Source: Pantoea trifolii (lineage in GTDB: Bacteria > Pseudomonadota > Gammaproteobacteria > Enterobacterales > Enterobacteriaceae). From it: a stretch of DNA of 64,000 nt. Location: assembly GCF_024506435.1 (NCBI RefSeq), contig NZ_JANIET010000002.1, positions 372,001 to 436,000 of the forward strand, given 5' to 3'. The translations under genes were made by a program, and so were the position numbers. Of this stretch, positions 18,503 to 26,610 are shown piece after piece. The notes beneath the pieces were generated by a model that saw only the letters and a list, made by a program, of their open reading frames with translations, searched no databases and had not been told where the DNA came from. Numbering within the stretch: position 1 is the first letter of the stretch; each line of letters opens with the position of its first letter.

Positions 18503-18520
18503 TTTGCACCCGGATGCAAA
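18503..18520. promoter_or_regulatory. LacI operator O3
   Basis: TTTGCACCCGGATGCAAA is palindromic in 16 of 18 positions and sits 33 bp before the start of the sugar-binding protein gene. It is the best copy of the consensus. With O1/O2 about 170 bp away, looping is possible. Confidence 0.7.
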
Positions 18521-18552
18521 ATAAAACAAACCTCCCCTACAGAGATAAAAAA

Positions 18553-19476
18553 ATGAAATTATTCAAGGTAGTAATGCTTATCTGCTGTTTGCTCAGTGTG
18601 TTCACTGCCCAAGCGAAAACCTACATGGTTGGCGTCGCTTTGGCTAACCTCGATCTCAATTTCGTTTCCATCCTGCGTAGTCAGATGGAGAAGCAGCTCA
18701 AAGACAAAGGGCTCAACAGCCAGTTTGCCGATGCCAAAGGTGATGTGTCCCTGCAAATTCAGCAGGTGGATGATTTCATCAATCAGGGTGCGGACGCGAT
18801 CATCATCAACCCGGTGGATACGCAAGGCGTGATGCCAGTAATCGCCGCCGCGCAGAAAGCCAATATCCCGTTGATCTTCGTCAACCGTAAACCCGAAGTG
18901 AAATTGACCGGCAAAATGGCCTATGTCGGTTCTGATTCTGCGTTAAGCGGCAAGATGGAGATCGAAGCGTTAGCCAAGCGTCTGGATAACAAAGGCAATA
19001 TCGCCATTCTGATGGGTGCCCTTTCCACTGAGGAAGCGCGTCAGCGTACCAAAGCGGTTGAAGATTATGTTAAGGATCATCCTGGTCTGAAAGTGATCCA
19101 GAAACAGAGCGCCAACTGGCAGCGCAACGAAGCGGTCGATAAAACTTTGTCATGGTTGCAGGATGGTAACGATATCAATGCCATCATCGCCAACAACGAT
19201 GAAATGGCGATCGGGGCAATTATGGCGCTCGATCAGCTGAAGAAAAGCAATGTGTTAGTCGCCGGTATCGATGGCACGCCAGATGGTTTGCAGTTTATTA
19301 AGAACGGCAAAATGGCGGTAACGATTTTCCAGGATGCGAAAGGTCAGGCAACCGGCGCAGTCGATGTGGCTTACGACATGCTGAGCGGTAAAAAGACCGA
19401 AGCCTACAACTGGGTGCCTTATCAAACGGTGACTAAAGAAAATTATCAGGAATTCACCAGTAAGAATCAGAAGTAA
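18553..19476 (+). CDS. Periplasmic sugar-binding protein (RbsB-like), orphan
   Basis: 307 aa with a Sec signal peptide (MKLFKVVMLICCLLSVFTAQA, cleaved before KTYMVGVAL) and the type-I periplasmic binding fold of ribose/galactose-type ABC receptors. Visible segments are FINQGADAIIINPVDTQGVMP near 75, AYVGSDSALSG near 115, and NAIIANNDEMAIGAIMALDQ with VAGIDGTPDG near 215-240. The start at 18553 is preferred over a longer frame because it begins the signal peptide. No ATPase or permease gene follows; instead there is a hairpin and an IS110 remnant. It may feed another transporter, or its partners were lost. Confidence 0.87.
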   Translation: MKLFKVVMLICCLLSVFTAQAKTYMVGVALANLDLNFVSILRSQMEKQLKDKGLNSQFADAKGDVSLQIQQVDDFINQGADAIIINPVDTQGVMPVIAAAQKANIPLIFVNRKPEVKLTGKMAYVGSDSALSGKMEIEALAKRLDNKGNIAILMGALSTEEARQRTKAVEDYVKDHPGLKVIQKQSANWQRNEAVDKTLSWLQDGNDINAIIANNDEMAIGAIMALDQLKKSNVLVAGIDGTPDGLQFIKNGKMAVTIFQDAKGQATGAVDVAYDMLSGKKTEAYNWVPYQTVTKENYQEFTSKNQK

Positions 19477-19494
19477 CACCGCTTTGTAGATACC

Positions 19495-19517
19495 GTCTTG
19501 CCAGTACCTGGCAAGAC
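19495..19517. terminator. Hairpin downstream of the sugar-binding protein gene
   Basis: GTCTTGCCAG and CTGGCAAGAC form a perfect 10-bp stem with a 3-base loop, 18 bp after the stop codon. No U-run follows, so it may stabilise the 3' end instead of terminating. Confidence 0.55.
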
Positions 19518-19519
19518 AT

Positions 19520-19663
19520 ATTGTTCAGTTCGGCCTGGCCGAAGCGCTTAATGCGGGCAGGGTTTTCAACGCTGACGTCATAGCCTTCATCGTGCAGGAA
19601 GGTGGCCAGCGGCTCGCTGTACGCGCCATGCAGATATGGCAGTCGCCGAACGGCTCCAGCCAT
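19520..19663 (-). pseudogene. IS110-family transposase remnant
   Basis: The minus-strand frame contains AYSEPLATFLHDEGYDVSVE, then NPARIKRFGQAELNN. This matches the DEDD-domain segment of IS110/IS116/IS902 transposases, which typically read TYSEALA.FLHE.GY.VSVVNPARIKAFG. It breaks off where the NKTD motif should follow. Only about 45 codons are left, with no intact ends. Confidence 0.75.
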
Positions 19664-19730
19664 CTCACCCGCAACTTCCCGATGATCAGTCGGGGATCAT
19701 AGCACCCGGAGGAGAATGATCGAGATATAA

Positions 19731-19746
19731 GGGTCGCCATTCATGG
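19731..19746 (+). repeat. REP-like element, interrupted copy 4
   Basis: GGGTCGCCATTCATGG, after which the palindrome is broken by TAATGCCGATCGGTTAAG (19748-19765), an IS4-like end. A possible right half, GATGGCGACC, is at 19874-19883. Confidence 0.6.
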
Positions 19747-19747
19747 G

Positions 19748-19873
19748 TAATGCCGATCGGTTAAGCCCAAAATAGTGGGCATAAAGTAATTTCCTTCGTT
19801 GAAAAGGTGATGGCACGCTGGCAACGTGCAGCGCATGCGTTGGCTGTGCGCACCGGTAGTGACACAGCCTGCG
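19748..19873. mobile_element. Possible decayed element with an IS4-like end
   Basis: It begins TAATGCCGATCGGTTAAG immediately after a broken REP core, and about 125 bp later a REP-like half follows. Its left end resembles the left end of the 286-bp element at 60798 (TAATGC, TTAAGCC, GTGxGCA spacing). No open reading frame is inside. The right boundary is uncertain. Confidence 0.35.
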
Positions 19874-20022
19874 GATGGCGACCGGTGACGTTTTTATCGA
19901 CATAAATGAAAACAGGGAGTTGTTTTTTTTATCAGTTATTAGCATTAATTGATAAATATATGACAGAATACTTACAATCAGAGGTGGGCAAATGAACCCA
20001 GAATAGCTTAAGCGGAATCGCT

Positions 20023-20862
20023 ATGATTTATGATTGCTTTTTATACTATGACGAAGATATGTTACTCGACATTCGGTTACATACTTTGAATGACGTCGTC
20101 GACTACTTCGTGATTGTTGAATCCACACATACTTTCACCGGTAAGCCGCGAAATTTGCATTTCAATGTGAATAAATTCGCTAAATTTAAGCATAAGATTA
20201 TTTATGTCGTTTATGACGAGCCGCCCTTTTTCACAAATAATGTCGTCAATGCATGGAAGAACGAAGCCCATACACGAAATGCCATCATGAGAGGTTTAGA
20301 ATCCGCCAATGACGACGATATTATTATCGTTTCCGACGTTGATGAAATACCCAATCCCAAGGTTATAGTAAAAATTAATAAACGCAGACTTTGCACCTCG
20401 CTGCACATGAATTTCTACAATTATCAGTTCAATCTGCAGGTTTTCAATACTAATGGCGTTCCGCGCGTGTGTTCATTGCCCCGGGCGGCATCACTTAAAA
20501 ATCTTAAAGGTTTCTTTGCCGGTAAACCAGAAGATTTCCGAAATATAAAAAAAAGCCCAATTAAATCCAGCTTTATGAAATGGACGCTCTTCAAGCTACG
20601 TAATAAAAATATTACATCTGCAGGCTGGCATTTTTCATGGATTATGCGACCAGAGCGGATATCGGAAAAAATGTCTTCTATTTCGCACACGGAATATGAC
20701 TTACCACAATTCAACAATAGCGATCATATTATTGATGCACTGAAAAATGGCAAAGATATTTGGGGCCGTGACAGAAAAATGTGCAAACAAGAACTTACTG
20801 CCGAACATTTCCCCGATTATTTGGTTAAGAATCAGACAAGATTTAGCGAATTTATTCTGTAG
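20023..20862 (+). CDS. Glycosyltransferase family 17 protein
   Basis: 279 aa. The start MIYDCFLYYDEDMLLDIRLH, then LNDVVDYFVIVESTHTFTGKP, is characteristic of GT17, relatives of eukaryotic beta-1,4-mannosyl-glycoprotein GlcNAc-transferase. DDDIIIVSDVDEIPNP near 100-115 supplies the acidic nucleotide-sugar/metal motif. A conserved WHFSW segment is near 205. No signal or membrane segments, so it is cytoplasmic. The gene is clearly A+T-rich compared with its neighbours and stands alone beside IS remnants, which suggests horizontal transfer. The acceptor is unknown; surface glycans are the usual targets in bacteria. Confidence 0.85.
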   Translation: MIYDCFLYYDEDMLLDIRLHTLNDVVDYFVIVESTHTFTGKPRNLHFNVNKFAKFKHKIIYVVYDEPPFFTNNVVNAWKNEAHTRNAIMRGLESANDDDIIIVSDVDEIPNPKVIVKINKRRLCTSLHMNFYNYQFNLQVFNTNGVPRVCSLPRAASLKNLKGFFAGKPEDFRNIKKSPIKSSFMKWTLFKLRNKNITSAGWHFSWIMRPERISEKMSSISHTEYDLPQFNNSDHIIDALKNGKDIWGRDRKMCKQELTAEHFPDYLVKNQTRFSEFIL

Positions 20863-21002
20863 TCATTGCCCTGAGGTTTTCACCTGTGGGGCACATTCCG
20901 CTTAACTTACTTTTTGCTACAACATTCAAACTCATAGCCCTCTGCAAAATGCGCTTTTGGCCCTAAGCTTAAAGCCATTCAGCCAATGATGATGAGGTTT
21001 CA

Positions 21003-22106
21003 ATGAGTTTACTGTTTAGTGCGACGCAACTGGGTAAGTTAACGCTCGATAATCGCATCGTGATCGCGCCGATGTGCCAATACTCCGCTGAGAATGGCAA
21101 AGCCAGCGCCTGGCACCGCATTCATCTCGGGCAACTGGCGCTTTCCGGCGCCGGTTTGCTGATCATTGAGGCGACTGCTGTCGAAGCGGCCGGACGTATT
21201 TCTCCCGGTGATTTAGGCTTGTGGGACGATGCAACGGAAGCGGCGCTGGCCAGCGTTCTGCAGGATATCCGTCAATATTCTGACATTCCATTTGGTATTC
21301 AACTCGGTCACGCCGGACGTAAAGCGTCCTGCGCCGCGCCGTGGCTCGGTGGCAATCAGCTATCACTGGAACAAGGCGGCTGGCAAACCGTCGCGCCTTC
21401 TGCGCAAGCCTTTAATCCTGAAGATCGCGCGCCGGTGGCGCTGACGAAACAGGATCTTGAGCGCCTGAAACAAGCCTTCGTTGATAGCGCGCAGCGTGCC
21501 GCCAAACGCGGTATCCAGTTAATTGAACTGCACGCCGCACACGGTTATTTGCTGCATCAGTTCCTGTCACCGCTGAGTAACCAGCGTGAGGATGAATACG
21601 GCGGTTCGCTGGAGAATCGTCTGCGCTTCCCGCTGGAAGTGTTCCATGCGGTGCGAAGCGCCCTGCCGGACTCGGTGGCGGTTGGCGTGCGCCTTTCGGC
21701 AACGGATTGGGTTGAAGGTGGCTGGGATGTTGAGCAGTCGATTGTATTTAGCCAGCAGCTTGAAGCGGCGGGCAGCGATTACGTGCACGTTTCCAGCGGC
21801 GGCCTGTCACCGCAGCAGAAAATTACGGTTGGCCCCGGCTATCAATTGCCTTTTGCCCGCGACATCCGCAAACAAGTGAAGATTCCGGTGATTGGCGTTG
21901 GCTTGATTACGGAACCGAAGCAGGCAGAACAGGCCTTGCAGGGAGGTGATGCGGATTTGATCGCGCTGGCGCGCGCGGTGCTTTACGACCCGCGCTGGCC
22001 GTGGCATGCCGCGGCGGAATTGGGTGCGCAGGCCAAAGCGCCGCCGCAGTATCTGCGTTCCGAGCCGCACGGCCTGAAAGGCACGCTGATTTCCAATAAA
22101 AAGTGA
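21003..22106 (+). CDS. NADH:flavin oxidoreductase, Old Yellow Enzyme family (YqjM/XenA type)
   Basis: 367 aa, FMN TIM barrel. The YqjM-class Cys is in APMCQYSA (about 23-30). The catalytic pair His-His appears in ELHAAHGYLLHQFLSPLSNQR near 177-197, and the FMN phosphate site is GGDADLIALARAVLYDPRWPWHAA near 320-340. These enzymes reduce alpha,beta-unsaturated carbonyls and nitro compounds with NAD(P)H. GAGG lies before the ATG. It is convergent with the sugar dehydrogenase operon, with a hairpin and a REP-like copy between. The physiological substrate is unknown. Confidence 0.88.
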   Translation: MSLLFSATQLGKLTLDNRIVIAPMCQYSAENGKASAWHRIHLGQLALSGAGLLIIEATAVEAAGRISPGDLGLWDDATEAALASVLQDIRQYSDIPFGIQLGHAGRKASCAAPWLGGNQLSLEQGGWQTVAPSAQAFNPEDRAPVALTKQDLERLKQAFVDSAQRAAKRGIQLIELHAAHGYLLHQFLSPLSNQREDEYGGSLENRLRFPLEVFHAVRSALPDSVAVGVRLSATDWVEGGWDVEQSIVFSQQLEAAGSDYVHVSSGGLSPQQKITVGPGYQLPFARDIRKQVKIPVIGVGLITEPKQAEQALQGGDADLIALARAVLYDPRWPWHAAAELGAQAKAPPQYLRSEPHGLKGTLISNKK

Positions 22107-22115
22107 TAGTTTGAC

Positions 22116-22139
22116 CCGGTGCGCATCAATGCGCACCGG
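22116..22139. terminator. Perfect hairpin after the OYE gene
   Basis: CCGGTGCGCAT and ATGCGCACCGG form an 11-bp stem with a 2-base centre, 10 bp after the stop. There is no U-run. Its core TGCGCATCAATGCGCA resembles the variant REP core at 36491, so it may belong to the same family. Confidence 0.55.
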
Positions 22140-22145
22140 TTGAAC

Positions 22146-22169
22146 GTAGGGTCGCCATTTATGGCGACC
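22146..22169 (+). repeat. REP-like palindromic element, copy 5
   Basis: GTAGGG plus TCGCCATTTATGGCGA plus CC, between the convergent OYE and GMC genes. Confidence 0.85.
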
Positions 22170-22178
22170 GATTCTCAC

Positions 22179-23831
22179 TTAACCTGCTACTTCCGTCTTC
22201 ATGGTCTGCAACATATGCTCAGCCAGGCGCAAGCTCAACGCAGCGCCGGTTAAGGTCGGGTTCATACAAGATGCTGACGGCATCACGCTGGTTCCGGCAA
22301 TCCACATATTGGGATGATCATGCGTGCGGCAATCACGATTTACTACCGAATTATGCGGATCATCGCCCATAATGGTGGTGCCCATGATGTGCTGGCGATC
22401 CTGGAACTTAGTATCGATCGACAATATTTCCGCATTCAGTAGTTCTGCAAACTTGTGAAAATCTTTGAGCCCCGCTTCTTTTCCGGCATGCCAGTAATCC
22501 GTCACGCTGTAGTAAATCTCCGGCAACGGAATACCAATCGCATCTTTTTTCGTCTTGCTTGGCGTAACGCGGTTTTCCGCCAGCGGCAAGGTTTCAAAAT
22601 CGATAGCAAAGTTCAGCGAGCGTGCCGACTGGCGCCGGATTTCAGCATCCAGTTTGGAGCCCAGCACACCTTTCTCAATCAGCGATGCAGCATAATCGGC
22701 GGTTGGCACCGTGTTACGCACTTTGATCTTGTAGCTGGGGAAATCCTTGCGGAATACGCCATCGCGGTTGTTCAGATACACCAGCAATTCGGTCGGCCCC
22801 TGACCTGGCCACACATCTTCCGACATCATCACGTTCATACTGATGCCGGTGTGGCCCATCAAATTGCGGCCAACCTGATCGGAAGAGTTTGCAATGCCGT
22901 TGGGATATTTCTCCGACGTCGACATCAACAGTAGCTTGGGCGATTCAATGCCGTAGGCCGCCAGTACAAAGTAGTCGGCGGTTAAATGGTGCTCGGAACC
23001 ATCCGGCTTTTTATACCAAATGCCGGTAATTTTGCCATCATCCGCTGCCTCTATACGGTACACCACCGCGTTATCCAGCAGTTTTGCTCCCAAACGCTCC
23101 GCTTCATCGATATGCATCGAGCCATCATATTTGGCGGCGATCGGGCAAACCGGATTGCAGTTATTATTGCCGCCACACATTGGGCGCTTGCCCCACGGCT
23201 TAGTCGCGCGACCGTTCGGTTCCAGCACCGGATTATAACCGCCTTTACCCAGCATCTCAGTTAGGCGATCAAACAGATAACTGGTTGGCAAACCCGGCAT
23301 CGGGAATGGTGTAGATCGCGGTGGCCAGGCTTTGCCACCCTGCCCACTTTCGTCTTGTCCATCGACGCCTGAAACGCCCAGCTCATGCTCGGCTTTGCCA
23401 TACCACGCTTCCAGCTCTTCGTAGCCAAAGGGCCAGTCGCGGCCCCGACCATAAAGGGTGTTGAGTTTGAAATCGTTGGGGATCATACGCCACAGTGCAG
23501 AGCCAAAGTGCCAGGTTGTACCACCGACAACGCGCAGGTATTTGGTGGGATATTTAACCGGCCCAACCTGCTGCAAATAGTCACCGTAGGTGGACGGAAT
23601 ATGTGGCGGATTGGGATAAGGCGAACCCACGCCCTGTAATTTGATATTGGTTAACGACATCTTGAACGGGGAATTACGGAAACGTTCGACGATTTCCTGA
23701 CGAGAAACTCGCGGGCCCGCCTCAAGGATGATCACCGATTTACCCGCTTTTGCCATCTGGCAGGCGATCAACCCGCCCATCACGCCCGAGCCAATGATGA
23801 TCACATCGGCATCGACTTTTTGTGCACTCAT
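22179..23831 (-). CDS. Sugar dehydrogenase large subunit (GMC flavoprotein)
   Basis: 550 aa. FAD-binding Rossmann motif DVIIIGSGVMGGLIACQMAK near 10-29. The C-terminal GMC signature has HIMGTTIMGDDPHNSVV, then MWIAGTSVMPSASCMNPTLT, holding the active-site His and Asn. This is the catalytic subunit of three-component membrane dehydrogenases such as gluconate 2-dehydrogenase and fructose or sorbitol dehydrogenase, which oxidise sugars on the periplasmic side and pass electrons to quinone through a cytochrome c. A longer frame exists, but the ATG at 23831 has AGGAG upstream and overlaps the small-subunit stop as ATGA. It has no own signal and is probably co-exported with the small subunit. Confidence 0.87.
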   Translation of the reverse strand: MSAQKVDADVIIIGSGVMGGLIACQMAKAGKSVIILEAGPRVSRQEIVERFRNSPFKMSLTNIKLQGVGSPYPNPPHIPSTYGDYLQQVGPVKYPTKYLRVVGGTTWHFGSALWRMIPNDFKLNTLYGRGRDWPFGYEELEAWYGKAEHELGVSGVDGQDESGQGGKAWPPRSTPFPMPGLPTSYLFDRLTEMLGKGGYNPVLEPNGRATKPWGKRPMCGGNNNCNPVCPIAAKYDGSMHIDEAERLGAKLLDNAVVYRIEAADDGKITGIWYKKPDGSEHHLTADYFVLAAYGIESPKLLLMSTSEKYPNGIANSSDQVGRNLMGHTGISMNVMMSEDVWPGQGPTELLVYLNNRDGVFRKDFPSYKIKVRNTVPTADYAASLIEKGVLGSKLDAEIRRQSARSLNFAIDFETLPLAENRVTPSKTKKDAIGIPLPEIYYSVTDYWHAGKEAGLKDFHKFAELLNAEILSIDTKFQDRQHIMGTTIMGDDPHNSVVNRDCRTHDHPNMWIAGTSVMPSASCMNPTLTGAALSLRLAEHMLQTMKTEVAG

Positions 23832-24346
23832 GCGCCTTCTCCTGTGGTTGCCACTTTGCCATCTTGCGTTACTGCCCAGTAGAACGGCCCGCCGCCATAG
23901 GTTGGGACCACCAGAATATCTTTGGTGGGCAGGTACATCATCGCATCGGCATAAGCAATCAACTCCAGATCGCTGCCGTCGCCGACAACGCCGGTGTACC
24001 ACGCTGAAATGATGCGTTTTGCCGTTTTCCAGTCAGGATTATCTGCACCAAATGCGGCAAGGAAATCGTCGACATGGGCAAAATTATGCTGCTGCAACAC
24101 TGCCTGCAGGCTGCTGAGCTGGTGCGTGAATTCGGCATTATGGCGATTCAAGGCATCGTAGTAGCGCTGTCCCAGCATCGGGCCGACCGGGCGACTGACC
24201 AAAAACTGCGAAACGGTCAGAAAACCATTTTCAGCCATCTGATCTGCAGCCAGCGCGCGCGCCGGGAACAGGGAATTACACATCGCGCCGAGTGACAAAA
24301 TGCCCATGCCTTGCAACAAACGACGTCGGGAAAGGTTATGCGCCAT
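23828..24346 (-). CDS. Sugar dehydrogenase small subunit (gluconate 2-dehydrogenase subunit 3-like), Tat signal
   Basis: 172 aa. Twin-arginine signal NLSRRRLLQGMGILSLGAMC near 4-23, with cleavage probably after ALA. The mature part contains DDFLAAFGADNPDWKTAKRI, then SAWYTGVVGD and YADAMMYLPTKDILVVPTYG, as in small subunits of fructose/sorbitol/gluconate dehydrogenases. The Tat signal would carry the folded FAD-containing large subunit across the membrane. The start overlaps the end of the cytochrome gene by 11 bp. AAGGGG precedes the ATG. Confidence 0.83.
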   Translation of the reverse strand: MAHNLSRRRLLQGMGILSLGAMCNSLFPARALAADQMAENGFLTVSQFLVSRPVGPMLGQRYYDALNRHNAEFTHQLSSLQAVLQQHNFAHVDDFLAAFGADNPDWKTAKRIISAWYTGVVGDGSDLELIAYADAMMYLPTKDILVVPTYGGGPFYWAVTQDGKVATTGEGA

Positions 24347-25745
24347 GTTTTTTCCCCTTACGCGAAATTGAAACCAGCAGCACCAGTAAAATAATGATAA
24401 CTACCGCGCCACCGCCCCACACAGCAGGCTGCGCCAGGCGAGCAATCAGTGGGCGCTTGCCGCCTTCACGCACGGTTTTAACCTGTTCAGGCGTTACGTT
24501 CAGCTGAGCATTACCAAAGTTTTTCAGCACGTAGTTGCTGACGTCGGAAATTTGCTGGTCGCTTAATCGATCGGTAAATAACCCATCCGGGCCAAAAGCG
24601 GGCATGACGACATCTTTTCCATCAACCTGACGATGTACGCCGTAGACAATAGTGGCAATGAGGTTATCGGCCTGCGGTGCGCCGGTGGCGGTGTTGTGGA
24701 ACAGCGAAGGATAGAAGTGATTGCCCGCACCATCCGCCTGATGGCAGTTAGCGCAAGAACTGGCGTAAACCTGCCAGCCCGCATCGGGATTTTTAACCGC
24801 TCGCAGCGCCGCTTCATCTGTTGCGGGTTTGCCAAGCACGTCGCGTGGCGAATGGGTGGCCTGAGTCACTGCGGGGATCTGCCGCAGATAAGCCACTATC
24901 GCATTGATATCGTCATCAGACAGATGCTGTAAGCTGTGCTCAACAGCTTCCGCCATCGGGCCTGCTGCCTGGGCTTTGCCTGCAACATGGCCCGTTTTGA
25001 GATATTGCGCGATTTGCGCATCGCTCCAGTTGCCAATGCCGGCTTGTTGATCGGGCGTGATATTCGGCGCGTACCAACTGCCCAGGCTGCCGCCGCTGAG
25101 AGCCTGACCGTTGTTTTGCCCCATCAGCGCGTTACGTGGCGTATGGCAGGTATCGCAGTGCGCCAATGCATTGACCAGATAATCACCGCGATTAACCACA
25201 TCCGATTTATCTTTTGCCGGAATAAATGGCTTATTATCGGCAAACAGCATATTCCAGAAGAACATACTTGAACGAATATTAAACGGGAAAGGCAAATCCG
25301 TGGTGGGAGGTACATTATCGTCTGCTTTTACACCGTGCATAAAATAAACATACAGCGCGTGCATATCGGCATCAGAAATTTTTGCGTATGAGGTGTAAGG
25401 CATCGCCGGATAAAGATGCTGCCCCTGTTTATTAATGCCACTTCGCACGGCTTTAACAAAATCTTGTTCGCTATAATCGCCAATGCCGGCGGTTTTTGAT
25501 GGCGTGATATTACTGGCAACAATATTCCCCAACGGCGAGGAGATAATATAGCCACCCGACATTTCCTTGCCCTGATTCGGTGCGGTGTGGCAAGCTCCAC
25601 AGTCCGCAGCAATAGCCAGATACTTGCCTTTCGCAATAAGAGCCGCAGACTCAGCCGCATCTTCAGCGTGAGCTGAAAATGTGGCAGACATCAGAATGCT
25701 CAACGCGAAAGGCAGACAACACTGTCTCACCTTTCTTGCTTTCAT
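24336..25745 (-). CDS. Sugar dehydrogenase cytochrome c subunit (three haems)
   Basis: 469 aa. Sec signal peptide ending SAHA, then three c-type haem sites: CGACH near 48, CDTCH near 195 and CANCH near 330. A C-terminal membrane anchor (VWGGGAVVIIILLVLLVSIS) is followed by a basic tail. This is the electron-transfer subunit that docks the dehydrogenase to the membrane and reduces ubiquinone. The ATG at 25745 is chosen because it begins the signal peptide. Gene order here is cytochrome, small, large; in many acetic acid bacterial and enterobacterial clusters the cytochrome gene is last or in the middle. Confidence 0.87.
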   Translation of the reverse strand: MKARKVRQCCLPFALSILMSATFSAHAEDAAESAALIAKGKYLAIAADCGACHTAPNQGKEMSGGYIISSPLGNIVASNITPSKTAGIGDYSEQDFVKAVRSGINKQGQHLYPAMPYTSYAKISDADMHALYVYFMHGVKADDNVPPTTDLPFPFNIRSSMFFWNMLFADNKPFIPAKDKSDVVNRGDYLVNALAHCDTCHTPRNALMGQNNGQALSGGSLGSWYAPNITPDQQAGIGNWSDAQIAQYLKTGHVAGKAQAAGPMAEAVEHSLQHLSDDDINAIVAYLRQIPAVTQATHSPRDVLGKPATDEAALRAVKNPDAGWQVYASSCANCHQADGAGNHFYPSLFHNTATGAPQADNLIATIVYGVHRQVDGKDVVMPAFGPDGLFTDRLSDQQISDVSNYVLKNFGNAQLNVTPEQVKTVREGGKRPLIARLAQPAVWGGGAVVIIILLVLLVSISRKGKKHGA

Positions 25746-25791
25746 TGTAATTGCTTCCGGTAAATAATTATTAGTATTGTAAAAACAATAA

Positions 25792-25821
25792 TGCACTTCT
25801 GTGGCAACCCACAGAAGTGCA
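25792..25821 (-). terminator. Strong hairpin between cupin and cytochrome genes
   Basis: TGCACTTCTGTGG and CCACAGAAGTGCA form a perfect 13-bp stem with a 4-base loop. On the minus strand it is followed by a T-rich stretch (TTATTGTTTTTAC). It could be a terminator or partial attenuator that sets the ratio of lactonase/cupin to dehydrogenase mRNA. Confidence 0.6.
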
Positions 25822-25860
25822 CATTATCAGACAACGTCAATTCACAAAATACAAACAGTG

Positions 25861-26568
25861 CTATAACAATTCATAATCATTGAAGATGATATTTCCGCCA
25901 CTTGCCGCCGTTATATCGACTTTACCTGGCTCGGTTAAAAAGGCATCGCCGGGATGTACCCAAACTTCTTTTACCCGATTGGTATGAGTTTGATCGGCAA
26001 TCAGTACCCGCCCTTCAGTAAAGAACACGCGCACGCCAGGCCCATGTTGCGTATATTCGCCGGTACTGGCGCCAGGCTTCAGCGTGACCTTCCAGCCTCT
26101 CACTGTTTTCTTATCCAGCACCTGAGTAAATGCGGCATTATCAGGCCGCGAAGCGTTACCAAAATGTTGCGGGCCTGGGATGTTAATTTCGAACGCCACC
26201 TGATGATTGACGTTATTTCCGGTATTGGTGACCTTATCCGTATCTGATTTCCCTTGATGCTCACCGAATTTAACATTGCCACTTTTCATTTCGGTCATGT
26301 TTACCGGCTTGTCGGGATACTCTATTTTGACCGGGCTCCCTTCAATGTGCGTATTAACATAATCCAGATGCTGCTCATGAAATAGCGTCGATTGTCCGGG
26401 TTGAATTAATACGCGCATTACCGTGACGTATTTATTTTCCAGAATGACGTGGTGCAGTGGTTCCAGATCGGTGGCAACCCCTTTTTCAGCCGCTTGTGTC
26501 GGTAATCCTGCGCTTAACAGCGTCGAGCACAATAATGTGCTGAATAATCTTTTGCGAACAGTCGACAT
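25861..26568 (-). CDS. Periplasmic cupin-like protein
   Basis: 235 aa with a signal peptide (RKRLFSTLLCSTLLSAGLPT, then QA). Two repeated beta-rich segments look like a bicupin: VILENKYVTVMRVLIQPGQS with TLFHEQHLDYV, and GWKVTLKPGASTGEYTQHGP with GVRVFF. Possible metal ligands are the His residues of FHEQHLD and TQHG. The ATG at 26568 has GGAG 5 bases upstream. It lies between lactonase and dehydrogenase genes, so a role in periplasmic sugar oxidation, such as an epimerase or metal-dependent accessory enzyme, is an inference. I know no characterised close relative. Confidence 0.7.
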   Translation of the reverse strand: MSTVRKRLFSTLLCSTLLSAGLPTQAAEKGVATDLEPLHHVILENKYVTVMRVLIQPGQSTLFHEQHLDYVNTHIEGSPVKIEYPDKPVNMTEMKSGNVKFGEHQGKSDTDKVTNTGNNVNHQVAFEINIPGPQHFGNASRPDNAAFTQVLDKKTVRGWKVTLKPGASTGEYTQHGPGVRVFFTEGRVLIADQTHTNRVKEVWVHPGDAFLTEPGKVDITAASGGNIIFNDYELL

Positions 26569-26610
26569 AAACACTCCTTTTTTTACGAATGAATTAAATA
26601 GAGCAGAAAT

